Positions 49,617 to 58,118 of a stretch of 64,000 nucleotides of DNA are shown piece by piece (the stretch's first letter is position 1; each line of letters starts with the position of its first letter). The notes beneath the pieces were generated by a model. The model searched no databases. It worked only from the letters and a program-made list of their open reading frames with translations, and was not told the DNA's origin. The stretch covers positions 17,221 to 81,220 of the forward strand of contig CAYVTZ010000013.1 in NCBI GenBank assembly GCA_964454685.1, written 5' to 3'. Source of the DNA: CAYVTZ01 sp964454685 (lineage in GTDB: Bacteria; Bacillota; Clostridia; Christensenellales; Christensenellaceae). A program made the translations under genes and the position numbers.

Positions 49617-50207
49617 TTATTGGATGTAGCGCGCAACTTCTGCCGCCTTGTCCGGCTTCATCGCCGCAAGCACAGCCGCCGCCTTCTTCTGATCCATAGA
49701 GCTCAGGATCTCCGCAACTTTCAAGTCACTGGCCATATTGTTCAAGATATTTGCAGCCTTGGCTGCGTCCATATTCTCCAGTAACCCCGCCGTAGAGGCC
49801 GCATTTTTCTGATTGGTGGTTGCAGCAGACTGCGTCGTGGTCGTCTCCTTTTGCTTGAGTGCTTCCTCGCGGGTGTTCAACTGTTGCTCCCGCTGATCCT
49901 GCGTCTGCTTCTGTGTGTCAAGGTCTGTCTGCTTCTGCTGATTCTCCTGCGCCTGTTTATCCAGTTCCGCCATCCGCGTTTGATAAGTGGAGTCCTGACT
50001 GATGAAAAAGTTAATCACCATCGTGCGGAACCCGAATAAATTCATGAAATAACAGACAAGCACTCCTGCAATCAATATCACAAATATGATTGCTGCGACC
50101 GCTTTGCCTTTGACTTTCTTCTTTTTTTTGCCTTCCACAGGCTCTTCATCTATCAGCATGTCCGGCGGCAATGGTTGCGCCTGCATGGTTTCCTTCTTCT
50201 CTGCCAA
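49617..50207 (-). CDS. MotE-like (YlxF) coiled-coil protein with MgtE-N-type domain
   Basis: 196 residues from a TTG start behind GGGAG. A single membrane helix (AVAAIIFVILIAGVLVCYFMNLFGF) follows a Pro/Lys-rich cytoplasmic head. A long coiled coil (~75-125, Gln/Lys/Glu-rich) leads to the C-terminal repeat helices NMDAAKAANILNNMASDLKVAEILSSMDQKKAAAVLAAMKPDKAAEVARYI, which resemble the MgtE N domain. MotE/YlxF proteins sit between fliJ and fliK in Gram-positives and may act near the stator or rod in the wall space. Confidence 0.85.
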   Translation of the reverse strand: MAEKKETMQAQPLPPDMLIDEEPVEGKKKKKVKGKAVAAIIFVILIAGVLVCYFMNLFGFRTMVINFFISQDSTYQTRMAELDKQAQENQQKQTDLDTQKQTQDQREQQLNTREEALKQKETTTTQSAATTNQKNAASTAGLLENMDAAKAANILNNMASDLKVAEILSSMDQKKAAAVLAAMKPDKAAEVARYIQ

Positions 50208-50234
50208 ATCAAATCTCCCGGTTGCGTGGCGGCT

Positions 50235-50666
50235 TTAAAACCGCGCCTGCATAAAGTCCTCTATCATTCTATCGTCGTTTTTTTGCACTTCTTTAAGGTA
50301 TTTGCGGTATTGTTCCTCTTTCATCCGATCCAGCACATTACTCTCGTTGATCAACTTGAGCAGTTGCGCCCTGCATAGGTCAATGCTACTCTGACAGGAG
50401 GCAATCACCGTATCCTGTGTGCGCATTTCCTTCTCCAAATACTGCAGAAATTCATTATACTGCTTTGCCTCTATCATGCCAAGCCCCGCAACACACTTGC
50501 TCTCAAAGGCCTGATACTGCCGATCAAAGAGCTTTTGGTTTGCATCTCTTTGACGCTGATAGATTTCTAGATTCCGAAGCAGCTCCTCCAGCTCGACGCG
50601 CTTTTGCTTTTCCTGCATTTCTTTCACGTCTCGCAGCCTTTGCAGCGTAAATACAAATTTTTTCAT
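50235..50666 (-). CDS. fliJ: FliJ, export ATPase-associated coiled-coil protein
   Basis: 143 residues, nearly all coiled coil (FVFTLQRLRDVKEMQEKQKRVELEELLRNLEIYQRQRDANQ). FliJ stands in the FliI hexamer like a stalk and opens FlhA for substrates. It follows fliI after a 102-base gap that holds only a TATAAT overlapping the fliI stop, which I do not trust as a promoter. Confidence 0.9.
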   Translation of the reverse strand: MKKFVFTLQRLRDVKEMQEKQKRVELEELLRNLEIYQRQRDANQKLFDRQYQAFESKCVAGLGMIEAKQYNEFLQYLEKEMRTQDTVIASCQSSIDLCRAQLLKLINESNVLDRMKEEQYRKYLKEVQKNDDRMIEDFMQARF

Positions 50667-50768
50667 CTTGGTTGCCCGTCTGCAGTTTTCAATCTGCCAT
50701 ACGCTTTCACCCTCAGCTCACGCCTGTTATGTCCGGCACAGCAGTGCTTGTTTGCGGCTGCTTTTCTA

Positions 50769-52094
50769 TTATACCATATTCTTGGTAATAATTCCCATCA
50801 TATTTAATGTTTGCTCAAAAGTTGCTTCCTCTTTAATTTCCTGCTTTAAAAGCTGCAAAATAGGTTCATGCAGACCAATCGCCATATCCGTTTTCACACT
50901 CGCGCCCTGCTGATATGCTCCAATACTGATCAAATCGCGCACATTGTTGTACTCCGTCATCATATTTCGGATGTAGTTCGCCATCTTCCAGTGTTCCTCA
51001 CTCACGATGTCCACCATCAAGCGGCTCACGCTGGCCAATACGTCAAGCGCCGGATACTGGTTGTTGTTCGCAAGCTCTCTGGAAAGCACGAAGTGTCCAT
51101 CCAAAATGCCGCGCACCGTGTCCGAGATCGGCTCATTCATATCGTCGCCTTCCACCAGCACCGTGTAAATCCCCGTGATACTACCCTTTTGCGATGTCCC
51201 GGAGCGCTCCAGCAGCTTGGGCAGTTTCGCATAGACCGAAGGCGGAAATCCTCTGGAAACCGGTGGTTCCCCTACTGTCATGCCAATTTCACGCTGCGCC
51301 ATCGCAAAACGCGTCAGCGAATCCATCATCAACATCACATTACAGCCCTGATCTCGAAAGTATTCCGCGATCGCAGTGCCGACTTGTGCACATTTCAGGC
51401 GCAGCAACGCGGGCTGATCGGAAGTTGCAATCACCAGAATGGACTTTTTCAGCCCCTCCTCCTGCAAATCCTTTTCCATAAAGTCTACCACTTCTCTGCC
51501 ACGCTCGCCAACCAGCGTAATCACGTTGATGTCAGCATTTGCACGCCGCGCAATCATGCCCAAAAGCGTACTTTTTCCCACGCCGCTGCCGGCAAAGATA
51601 CCAATTCTCTGTCCTTTTCCAATCGTCAGCATCGCATCAATGGCGCGAACGCCGATCTGCAACGGCTGCTTGATGCGTGTGCGCTCCAACGGGTTGGGAG
51701 GCATGCTGTCTATGGCGTAGAACGCCTCCGGCTCGATGGCTCCCAGCCCGTCCATGGGTCTGCCCAGAGCATCCAGCACTCTTCCCTTGAGCGCGGGTCC
51801 CACCGGCACCTTATACTCCGTACCGGTCGCAATCACTTTGTTTCCTGCGCCAATGCCAGCGACGTCGCCAAACGGCATCAAAATCACGCTCTGCTCTTTG
51901 AATCCAACCACTTCCGCCAGCACGGGCTCGCCATTCTCATCCGGGAATATCTTGCAGATATCACCCATTTTCACAAATGGTCCTTTCGATTCCACTGTCA
52001 ATCCGACAACTTTATCAACCGTTCCGCTGACTTCAACAAAACTATTCGCATCCAGAACATTCTTAAATTTTGCAATCCGCTCCGTGATGTCCAT
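50769..52094 (-). CDS. fliI: FliI, flagellar export ATPase
   Basis: 441 residues from ATG 52094 (MDITERIAKFKNVL) with GAGG 9 bases upstream; upstream in-frame codons overlap fliH and have no family similarity. Walker A is GIFAGSGVGKSTLLGMIARR; the arm GERGREVVDFME and SLTRFAMAQREIGMTVGEPPVSRGFPPSVYA are diagnostic of flagellar/type III ATPases, related to the F1 beta subunit. It energises substrate unfolding with FliH and FliJ. Confidence 0.97.
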   Translation of the reverse strand: MDITERIAKFKNVLDANSFVEVSGTVDKVVGLTVESKGPFVKMGDICKIFPDENGEPVLAEVVGFKEQSVILMPFGDVAGIGAGNKVIATGTEYKVPVGPALKGRVLDALGRPMDGLGAIEPEAFYAIDSMPPNPLERTRIKQPLQIGVRAIDAMLTIGKGQRIGIFAGSGVGKSTLLGMIARRANADINVITLVGERGREVVDFMEKDLQEEGLKKSILVIATSDQPALLRLKCAQVGTAIAEYFRDQGCNVMLMMDSLTRFAMAQREIGMTVGEPPVSRGFPPSVYAKLPKLLERSGTSQKGSITGIYTVLVEGDDMNEPISDTVRGILDGHFVLSRELANNNQYPALDVLASVSRLMVDIVSEEHWKMANYIRNMMTEYNNVRDLISIGAYQQGASVKTDMAIGLHEPILQLLKQEIKEEATFEQTLNMMGIITKNMV

Positions 52095-52095
52095 C

Positions 52096-52869
52096 TCATT
52101 CCGCCTCGCGCAATAAGTGCGCCATTTTTTGCAGCTGCATCCGCACTCCGCTGCGCAACGTGCCGTATTCCGTCTCCACACAGCATTCCGCTGGTTCCAT
52201 CTTGAAATCTTTTCTGATCTCCACACCCGAGCTCTTGAGCAAACTCACAAAATCGTCTGCATCATTTGCAAAAAACCGGTCATAGTCCGCCCCGTTGACG
52301 CGCAGCACGATGCTATTGTCACTTTTCACCTGCGCAATCACCTCGCGCACCATGTTCAAGTATGCCTGATCGTCTCGATCCAACTCGGTCTGTATCACTT
52401 TTTCCGCGATAAAAAGCGAAAAATCCAACACGCTGTCCTGAATCTGTTGATATGCGGCATCCGTGCTCTTTTTGAGCATGCTCGTCAGCCGATGCACCTC
52501 CGACTTCAGCGTCTTAATTTCCGCTTCATACTCTTCACGCGCGCGCTCCATACCCTCCTGGTATCCGGTTTGCATCGCGTCCTCTTTGATCACAACCGCT
52601 TCTTGCTCTGCCTCTTGCACCACTTGCAGCGCCTGCAACTTTGCCTCTTCCATGTCTTGGATCAGTTGCCTTAGCTCCTGCTTTTTCTCATTGATCTTCT
52701 GATCCAGCAGCGCATCCACGCGTTCGCCTTGATTCTGTATCTCGTCCAGCTCTAAATCGTCCGGTGTGGAGTCCTCCGGAATCTCAATCTCCGGAATCAC
52801 CACCACCTTGGATGGATTGATCCGGTTATGGCTGACCAGATTCCGGTCGATCCTAAACAACGAATTCAT
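52096..52869 (-). CDS. fliH: FliH, export ATPase regulator
   Basis: 257 residues from ATG 52869 with GAGGAG 9 bases upstream; the start lies 17 bases inside the end of fliG. A long coiled coil (~60-110) with Glu/Gln/Val leads to the C-terminal domain, including DFSLFIAEKVIQTELDRDDQAYLNMVREVIAQVKSD, related to the V/F-ATPase peripheral stalk. It holds FliI at the C-ring. The start of fliI follows its stop by 1 base. Confidence 0.93.
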   Translation of the reverse strand: MNSLFRIDRNLVSHNRINPSKVVVIPEIEIPEDSTPDDLELDEIQNQGERVDALLDQKINEKKQELRQLIQDMEEAKLQALQVVQEAEQEAVVIKEDAMQTGYQEGMERAREEYEAEIKTLKSEVHRLTSMLKKSTDAAYQQIQDSVLDFSLFIAEKVIQTELDRDDQAYLNMVREVIAQVKSDNSIVLRVNGADYDRFFANDADDFVSLLKSSGVEIRKDFKMEPAECCVETEYGTLRSGVRMQLQKMAHLLREAE

Positions 52870-53863
52870 TGTCACTGTCTCCTCTTGAGACCTCAACCTC
52901 GCCGGCGTCTTCCAGACTACGGATCACGTTGACGATATTCTGCTGCGCCTGCTCCACATCACGCACTCTGACCGGTCCCATGTATTCCATGTTCTCCACG
53001 ATCATATCATGCGCACGCTTGGAGATGTTCGAGTAAATCTTGTTTGCAATTTCCTCGCTTGCGCCTTTGAGTGCCACGGTAAGCACGTTGTTGTCCACGC
53101 GCTTGAGCACTTTTTGCATATCCAGATCGCCCAACTTGACAATGTCCTCGAATACAAACATCCTGCGACGAATTTCGTCTGCCAGTTCGGGATTGTCCTG
53201 CTCCACGCGATCCATGATATTTTTCTCCGTACCGCGATCGGTTGATCCCAACAGCTCGATGACCATATCCAGACCACCCACTGAGGTGTTCTCCTCATGC
53301 CCGATGCTCGTAACCTTATATTCCAGTACGCGCTCCGCTTCCCGAATGTATTCCATAGAAACCACACCCATATCCGCGATGCGCTCAATCACCTTGGGCT
53401 GCAAAGATTCCGGCAACATTGCCAAAATGCGCGCTGCTTTATCCGCCTTCAAATACGATAAAATCAACGCAATGGTCTGCGGGTGCTCATTCTGAATGAA
53501 ATTGCTCACCTGCGTGTCGTCTGCTTTGCGAATAAAGTCAAAAGGCCTTACCTGCAATTCCGCAGAAAGCTTCCCGATCAATTCATCCGCGCGATCTGAT
53601 CCCATCGCGCGAATCAATACATCACGCGCGTAATCGATACCGCCTTCGCTGATGTAGTTCTGCGCCAGACACAGATCATAAAATTCCGCGACCACATGAT
53701 CTCGCGTTTCCTTATCAAACGCGTTCAGCCCCGTGATGCTCAGTGTCAGCTGCTCGATCTCGTCCTCTGTCAAATGCTCATATATTTTTGCCGAGGTATC
53801 CTTCCCCAGCACGACCATCAGGATCGCCGCTTTCTCCTTTGACGATAGCTCCGTTTTCGACAT
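52853..53863 (-). CDS. fliG: FliG, motor switch protein
   Basis: 336 residues. The middle domain has the EHPQTIALILSYLKADKAARIL motif, and the C-terminal torque helix reads RRRMFVFEDIVKLGDLDMQKVLKRVDNNVLTVALKGASEEI, with the charged residues that meet MotA. The start overlaps the fliF stop by 1 base (TAATG). It binds the FliF C-terminus and forms the upper C-ring. Confidence 0.97.
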   Translation of the reverse strand: MSKTELSSKEKAAILMVVLGKDTSAKIYEHLTEDEIEQLTLSITGLNAFDKETRDHVVAEFYDLCLAQNYISEGGIDYARDVLIRAMGSDRADELIGKLSAELQVRPFDFIRKADDTQVSNFIQNEHPQTIALILSYLKADKAARILAMLPESLQPKVIERIADMGVVSMEYIREAERVLEYKVTSIGHEENTSVGGLDMVIELLGSTDRGTEKNIMDRVEQDNPELADEIRRRMFVFEDIVKLGDLDMQKVLKRVDNNVLTVALKGASEEIANKIYSNISKRAHDMIVENMEYMGPVRVRDVEQAQQNIVNVIRSLEDAGEVEVSRGDSDNEFVV

Positions 53864-55488
53864 TACACAGTGCCCCCAAACTCATCACTTAACCAATTTT
53901 TCAATAATTGCGCGATCATCTGCGGGTTGTTGTCCACAAAATCCTTCACCTGAGACAATGTATCGTCTCGCTTCTCATTGAGCAGACTTTCAATCGTCGT
54001 CTCATCATCCGCTACCAAATCAATTCCACCTCCGGCAGCCATTTGCTCCTCATAGAGCTGTTGGCGGCGTTCTGCTTCCTCGCGCAATCGCTGCGCTTCC
54101 CGCTCTTTTCTCTGCTTTTTGCGAATGGATGCCATAATCAGCAGCAGAGTCAGAATAATCGCGCCTACGATCGCCAGCGGGACGATTACACCCGTAATCA
54201 GCTGCATGCGCTGCTGATCGGCGATGTACTGCGCCTGTTGCTCCATCATCTGCTGAACCGTATTGTCCTCTACGAATTCCGAAGCACGCACCACGATTTT
54301 GTTTTCCGGAGCGCCAATCGCCGCCGCCACCAACGCCGAAACATCCGCAAGCACTGCTTGCACCTCCGCTCCACCGTTAATGGTGATCGCCGCCGAAAGG
54401 TCAGTAATGTCGCCCTGCGCTTCCTCGATCTGCTGGTTTACCTCGTTCACCTCGGTGTTAACCTTGGTCACAACGTTGTAATAGGTGCTGTCTGCCGCCG
54501 CCTGATCAATTTCAGGGTAGGTCGGCGCACCGCCATTCGGATCCATGCCCGGTTGTCCTTGCGGCGTCGTGCCCGCGTTTTGCAAGCGCTCCACCGTTTG
54601 TTCCATACTCGTAATAATGCCCATGTTTTGCGCATCCGTCGTGGGCGGCGAAAGCGTCAACGAGTTGGTTGTCTTTTTATCGAAATCCAGCAACACATTC
54701 ACGCTGGATTTAAAATTATTTGCGCCAAACATCGGTGTCAGTAGATTGACGATCTGCGCGTTCAGCTGCTGCGATACCTTATTTTGCAAATCCAGTTGCT
54801 TATCCACACCGGAGGTACCGGAGGACCCTCCCGTGCCATCCGCCGGAAGTCCGTAGGAATGCATATACTGGTCAACAACCTGTATGTCCGCTTCCTTAAT
54901 CATAGGCACGCCGCCCGCAACAATCGCGCGAATCGCAGCCACATCCGAATCATTCAGTTCGTTGACCCCGTCCTTGAGCATGACGCTGACCGTCGCCGTA
55001 GAGGTTGTGTTTGAAGTGTCAGAAATCACAAACGCGCTTGTATCCGCAAGCGAAAGCAGCACCATACTGCGCTCGATCTTATCTTGATCGTTAATCATTG
55101 CCACAAGGTTTTGCTGCAACTGTGCCTGTTCATAAAAGGCCTTGTCCTTGTCCGTCGCACCAAAACTGGTCGCATTACCGGTATAAATCGAATAATCAAA
55201 AGACTTCGGTGCCGGCAGCCCCTGCGATTGCAGCTTGTATTTCAGCTCTTGCACTTGGCCTTTGGGTACCAATAACGTACCACCGGGAGCAGAGCGTACA
55301 TCCACGCCTTCATCCTGTAGCTGGGTAATGATTGTACCGGCATCCTCATCGCTGAGTCCCACGAACAACGTTCCATATTCCACCTGATTCGCCATTGATA
55401 TCACAACACTAAGCGCAACGATGGTCAATGCAACAACACTGATCATTAATATCTTTTGTGAAGTTTTACTCTCTTTCCAAGAGCTCAT
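53863..55488 (-). CDS. fliF: FliF, MS-ring protein
   Basis: 541 residues from ATG 55488. Membrane helices are at ~13-33 and ~432-455; between them lies the YscJ/FliF ring domain (EYGTLFVGLSDEDAGTIITQLQDEGVDV). The C-terminal end (MIAQLLKNWLSDEF) binds FliG. The ATG has only a weak GGA upstream. The frame stays open for ~23 codons further, and a good GAGAGGGG lies ~10 bases before CTG/CTT codons there, so a non-ATG start giving LEKNGLKDIGQKL in front cannot be excluded. It is the first of the basal-body genes after the che genes. Confidence 0.95.
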   Translation of the reverse strand: MSSWKESKTSQKILMISVVALTIVALSVVISMANQVEYGTLFVGLSDEDAGTIITQLQDEGVDVRSAPGGTLLVPKGQVQELKYKLQSQGLPAPKSFDYSIYTGNATSFGATDKDKAFYEQAQLQQNLVAMINDQDKIERSMVLLSLADTSAFVISDTSNTTSTATVSVMLKDGVNELNDSDVAAIRAIVAGGVPMIKEADIQVVDQYMHSYGLPADGTGGSSGTSGVDKQLDLQNKVSQQLNAQIVNLLTPMFGANNFKSSVNVLLDFDKKTTNSLTLSPPTTDAQNMGIITSMEQTVERLQNAGTTPQGQPGMDPNGGAPTYPEIDQAAADSTYYNVVTKVNTEVNEVNQQIEEAQGDITDLSAAITINGGAEVQAVLADVSALVAAAIGAPENKIVVRASEFVEDNTVQQMMEQQAQYIADQQRMQLITGVIVPLAIVGAIILTLLLIMASIRKKQRKEREAQRLREEAERRQQLYEEQMAAGGGIDLVADDETTIESLLNEKRDDTLSQVKDFVDNNPQMIAQLLKNWLSDEFGGTV

Positions 55489-55526
55489 CAGCTTTTGTCC
55501 GATGTCTTTTAAACCATTCTTTTCCA

Positions 55527-55768
55527 GAAGAAGATCCCCTCTCTTATACGATTTCCCGATTGATTCTACTCAATCCGTGCTCGGCACAGCGCATGCAACA
55601 CTTGCTGCATACCCGAAAAACCGCTTTCTTGCCCTCACCGGTGTGCAGCGCAATCCGCCGCCTGATTTCGGTGTTAGCATTGTGACGCACGACATGCCCG
55701 ATAAATCTATCGAGCACATCGCAAAACGTCCATTCAATTTTTTACTTTATTATTTGTTCATCCATATT
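55527..55768 (-). other. Non-coding gap between MCP and fliF genes
   Basis: About 240 bases (280 if the ATG start of fliF is used) between the chemoreceptor stop and fliF. I see no gene, terminator or known riboswitch. The only notable element is GAGAGGGG at ~55537-55545 on the minus strand, close to fliF. It may hold a processing site or a weak promoter, but none is convincing. Confidence 0.4.
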
Positions 55769-57523
55769 TCAGTATTTTTCAGCACCATCCGTAAATTCAA
55801 AGGAGGTAAAATCTCCGTCCTCCTGCGTCAAGCTCATGTCGATCTCCTTATTGCTGTTTTTCAATTTGAAGCGATTCACCATCTGCTTCATCATGTCAGC
55901 CTGACCGGAAAGTTCCTGTGATGCCGCTGCGCTCTCTTCTGCCGTAGCAGAGTTTGTTTGCACCACGGTAGAAATCTGTTCCACCGCACGGTTGATCTCA
56001 CTTGCAGACTGCGCCTGATTTTCAGATTCCTGCGCAATGCTGTCCAACTTCTCTGAAATCTGCTGCGAATCAACAACCATTTCCTTTAATACATCAGCCG
56101 TTTCTGTCGCGCGCTTGTTGCCCTCCCGCACCTTCTCAATCGATCCTTCGATCAAGGATGCCGTCTCTTTTGCCGCCTGTGCGCTCTTAGTCGCAAGGTT
56201 TCTCACCTCATCCGCGACAACCGCGAATCCTTTGCCTGCATCTCCCGCGCGCGCAGCTTCCACTGCGGCGTTCAGTGCCAAAATGTTAGTCTGGAAGGAG
56301 ATGTCGTCGATCACCTTGATGATCTTGCCAATTTCCGCAGAGCTCGCGTCGATGGCCTGCATCGACTCCAGCATCTGATCCATGTGCGAGCTGCATGTCG
56401 CAACCAATGCACCGGATTTCGCCATCAGCTCCTGCGTCTGCTTCGCGTTGGTCGCATTCCGCTGGATCTGCTCATTCACATTCGATACTGTGGCGGACAG
56501 CTGTTCAACGGCGCTTGCCTGTTCGGTTGCGCCCTGTGCCAGCGATTGCGAACCTCTGGAAACTTCGTTGGCACCAATCGCCACCTGCTCCGAGGATTGC
56601 TCCATGCCCTCAAACGTCGTATTAAACGCCATAATGCTGCGCTCAATCGCCTTTTTGATTGCCACAAAGTCTCCCACATACGCTTCGTTCAGTGCGACGT
56701 CCAAATTACCGCTCGAAATCTCCTGCATCACATGGCTGATTTCATCAATATACTTCTTCAGCGTGCCAATCATGCTTCTCACATTTTCAGCAAGTTCGCC
56801 AAATTCGTCCTTCGATTGATATTCCAGCGAGATATGCAGGTCTCCCTGCGCTACGCTCGTCGTCGCCTTGACGCATTCATTAATCGGCTTGCGGATTCCC
56901 TTTGTCACACTCAATGCCAGCACAATCGCAATCACGATCTCCGCACCCAGCAGAATGAAGATAATCAGCAGATTGGTCGCCACTGTGGAATCCACTTTAG
57001 AAAACTGCGCGGTCGTTGCATCAATGGTCTTTTGCGCTGCCGCGCCCATGTGCTCTTCAAAATTGTTGACCGCCGGCGCATATTCCGTTAGCAATATTTC
57101 TATCGTTTTGTCCCTTGCGCCTGCATCCAGTTCGTTAAACGCGCGCATGCGGACTTCTCTCAGTTTGTCATATTCCTTGCGCAGCGCTTCAAACGCACTC
57201 TTTGTGTCCGGATAATTTTCAATCAAGGATGTAAACGCATCATCGATGTACGTCGCATTCTGCATCGTTTTATCCTTGAGTTTGTTTATTTCAGCCTCGT
57301 CCGTTACCAGCATAAGCGCATATGTGTTTCGTATGTTCTCGCCCACCTTCAGCTCGATGTCTGAAATCGTATCTCGAACCTCATTCGCCGAGTAAAGCTC
57401 TCCTGTCGTTGTAGACAGCGCCTGCATGCCAAACACGGCAATCAGCCCCAAAACGCCTGTCATCGCAATAATGATCAGGAACCCGACTATAATTCTAGTC
57501 CCAACTTTACAATTTTTAAGCAT
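55769..57523 (-). CDS. Methyl-accepting chemotaxis protein with four-helix sensor
   Basis: 584 residues behind GAGGAGGAG. Membrane helices at ~10-33 and ~188-212 enclose a helical sensor of ~155 residues of the 4HB/Tar type. HAMP follows, then the signalling domain with the conserved tip IDDISFQTNILALNAAVEAARAGDAGKGFAVVADEVRNLA. No C-terminal CheR/CheB-tethering pentapeptide (NWETF type) is seen; the tail is acidic and ends DGAEKY. The ligand is unknown. Its place between cheW and fliF makes it the locus-encoded receptor. Confidence 0.94.
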   Translation of the reverse strand: MLKNCKVGTRIIVGFLIIIAMTGVLGLIAVFGMQALSTTTGELYSANEVRDTISDIELKVGENIRNTYALMLVTDEAEINKLKDKTMQNATYIDDAFTSLIENYPDTKSAFEALRKEYDKLREVRMRAFNELDAGARDKTIEILLTEYAPAVNNFEEHMGAAAQKTIDATTAQFSKVDSTVATNLLIIFILLGAEIVIAIVLALSVTKGIRKPINECVKATTSVAQGDLHISLEYQSKDEFGELAENVRSMIGTLKKYIDEISHVMQEISSGNLDVALNEAYVGDFVAIKKAIERSIMAFNTTFEGMEQSSEQVAIGANEVSRGSQSLAQGATEQASAVEQLSATVSNVNEQIQRNATNAKQTQELMAKSGALVATCSSHMDQMLESMQAIDASSAEIGKIIKVIDDISFQTNILALNAAVEAARAGDAGKGFAVVADEVRNLATKSAQAAKETASLIEGSIEKVREGNKRATETADVLKEMVVDSQQISEKLDSIAQESENQAQSASEINRAVEQISTVVQTNSATAEESAAASQELSGQADMMKQMVNRFKLKNSNKEIDMSLTQEDGDFTSFEFTDGAEKY

Positions 57524-57611
57524 AACCTACTCCTCCTCGAGTTTGATGTCTAAGGGTAACCCCAATACCACTGATGTCTTTTGCTCAAAATTTGATTTTG
57601 ATGCCTATTTC

Positions 57612-58091
57612 TTAAAAGAATTCGGTGCCAATGATCTTCTCGCAGGACATTTGCAAAATCAGTTTGTCCGGCAATACCGCGATGCCGCTGACATATTCGT
57701 CCGCCGCAACCGTAGAATTTTTTGGCGGCGGATTGATATCCGCATCCCGAATGTCAATCACCTCGTCCACTTCATCTACAATCAACCCGATTTCAATGCC
57801 ATGTACATTGACCACGATTACGCAGGTCTTGTCGGTGTACTCCTGCTGGTCATATCCCAGCCGGAGATTTACATCGATCAGCGGAACAATGAGTCCGCGC
57901 AGATTGATGATCCCCTTTGCGTAATACGGGAATTCTGGAACACTCGCTACTTTTTGCATCCCAATGATTTCCATCACCAGTTCAATCGGAATCCCGTAGC
58001 ACTGCTGATTGATATACATGGTCAAGTACTTATTTGTTGCACTTTCCTCTTCGATTTCTTCCAGGCCTTGCATCATTTCGAAATTTTCCAA
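57612..58091 (-). CDS. cheW: CheW, chemotaxis coupling protein
   Basis: 159 residues from the TTG at 58091, which has GGAGGT 6 bases upstream; a TTG two codons earlier is too close. The CheW fold shows KYLTMYINQQCYGIPIELVMEIIG, PYYAKGIINLRGLIVPLIDVNLRLG and EIGLIVDEVDEVIDI. It joins CheA to receptors. The 88-base gap before the receptor gene contains a ribosome site only. Confidence 0.95.
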   Translation of the reverse strand: MENFEMMQGLEEIEEESATNKYLTMYINQQCYGIPIELVMEIIGMQKVASVPEFPYYAKGIINLRGLIVPLIDVNLRLGYDQQEYTDKTCVIVVNVHGIEIGLIVDEVDEVIDIRDADINPPPKNSTVAADEYVSGIAVLPDKLILQMSCEKIIGTEFF

Positions 58092-58118
58092 GGTCAAACC
58101 TCCCTTCTCACGCCGTAC

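Noticed and set aside
50760..50775. TATAAT with TGG ahead, at the fliI stop, as a promoter for fliJ
   Set aside because: The hexamer is made by the last codons and stop of fliI, and no -35 was found; chance is the simpler explanation.
50868..52205. 445-codon open frame on the plus strand opposite fliI
   Set aside because: It is the antisense shadow of fliI: His/Arg/Gln-rich composition, no ribosome site and no family similarity, while fliI on the other strand is unmistakable.
55489..55768. c-di-GMP riboswitch in the gap before fliF
   Set aside because: The conserved GEMM core elements (GGCAAACC, GACGCAAAGCC) are absent on the transcribed strand.
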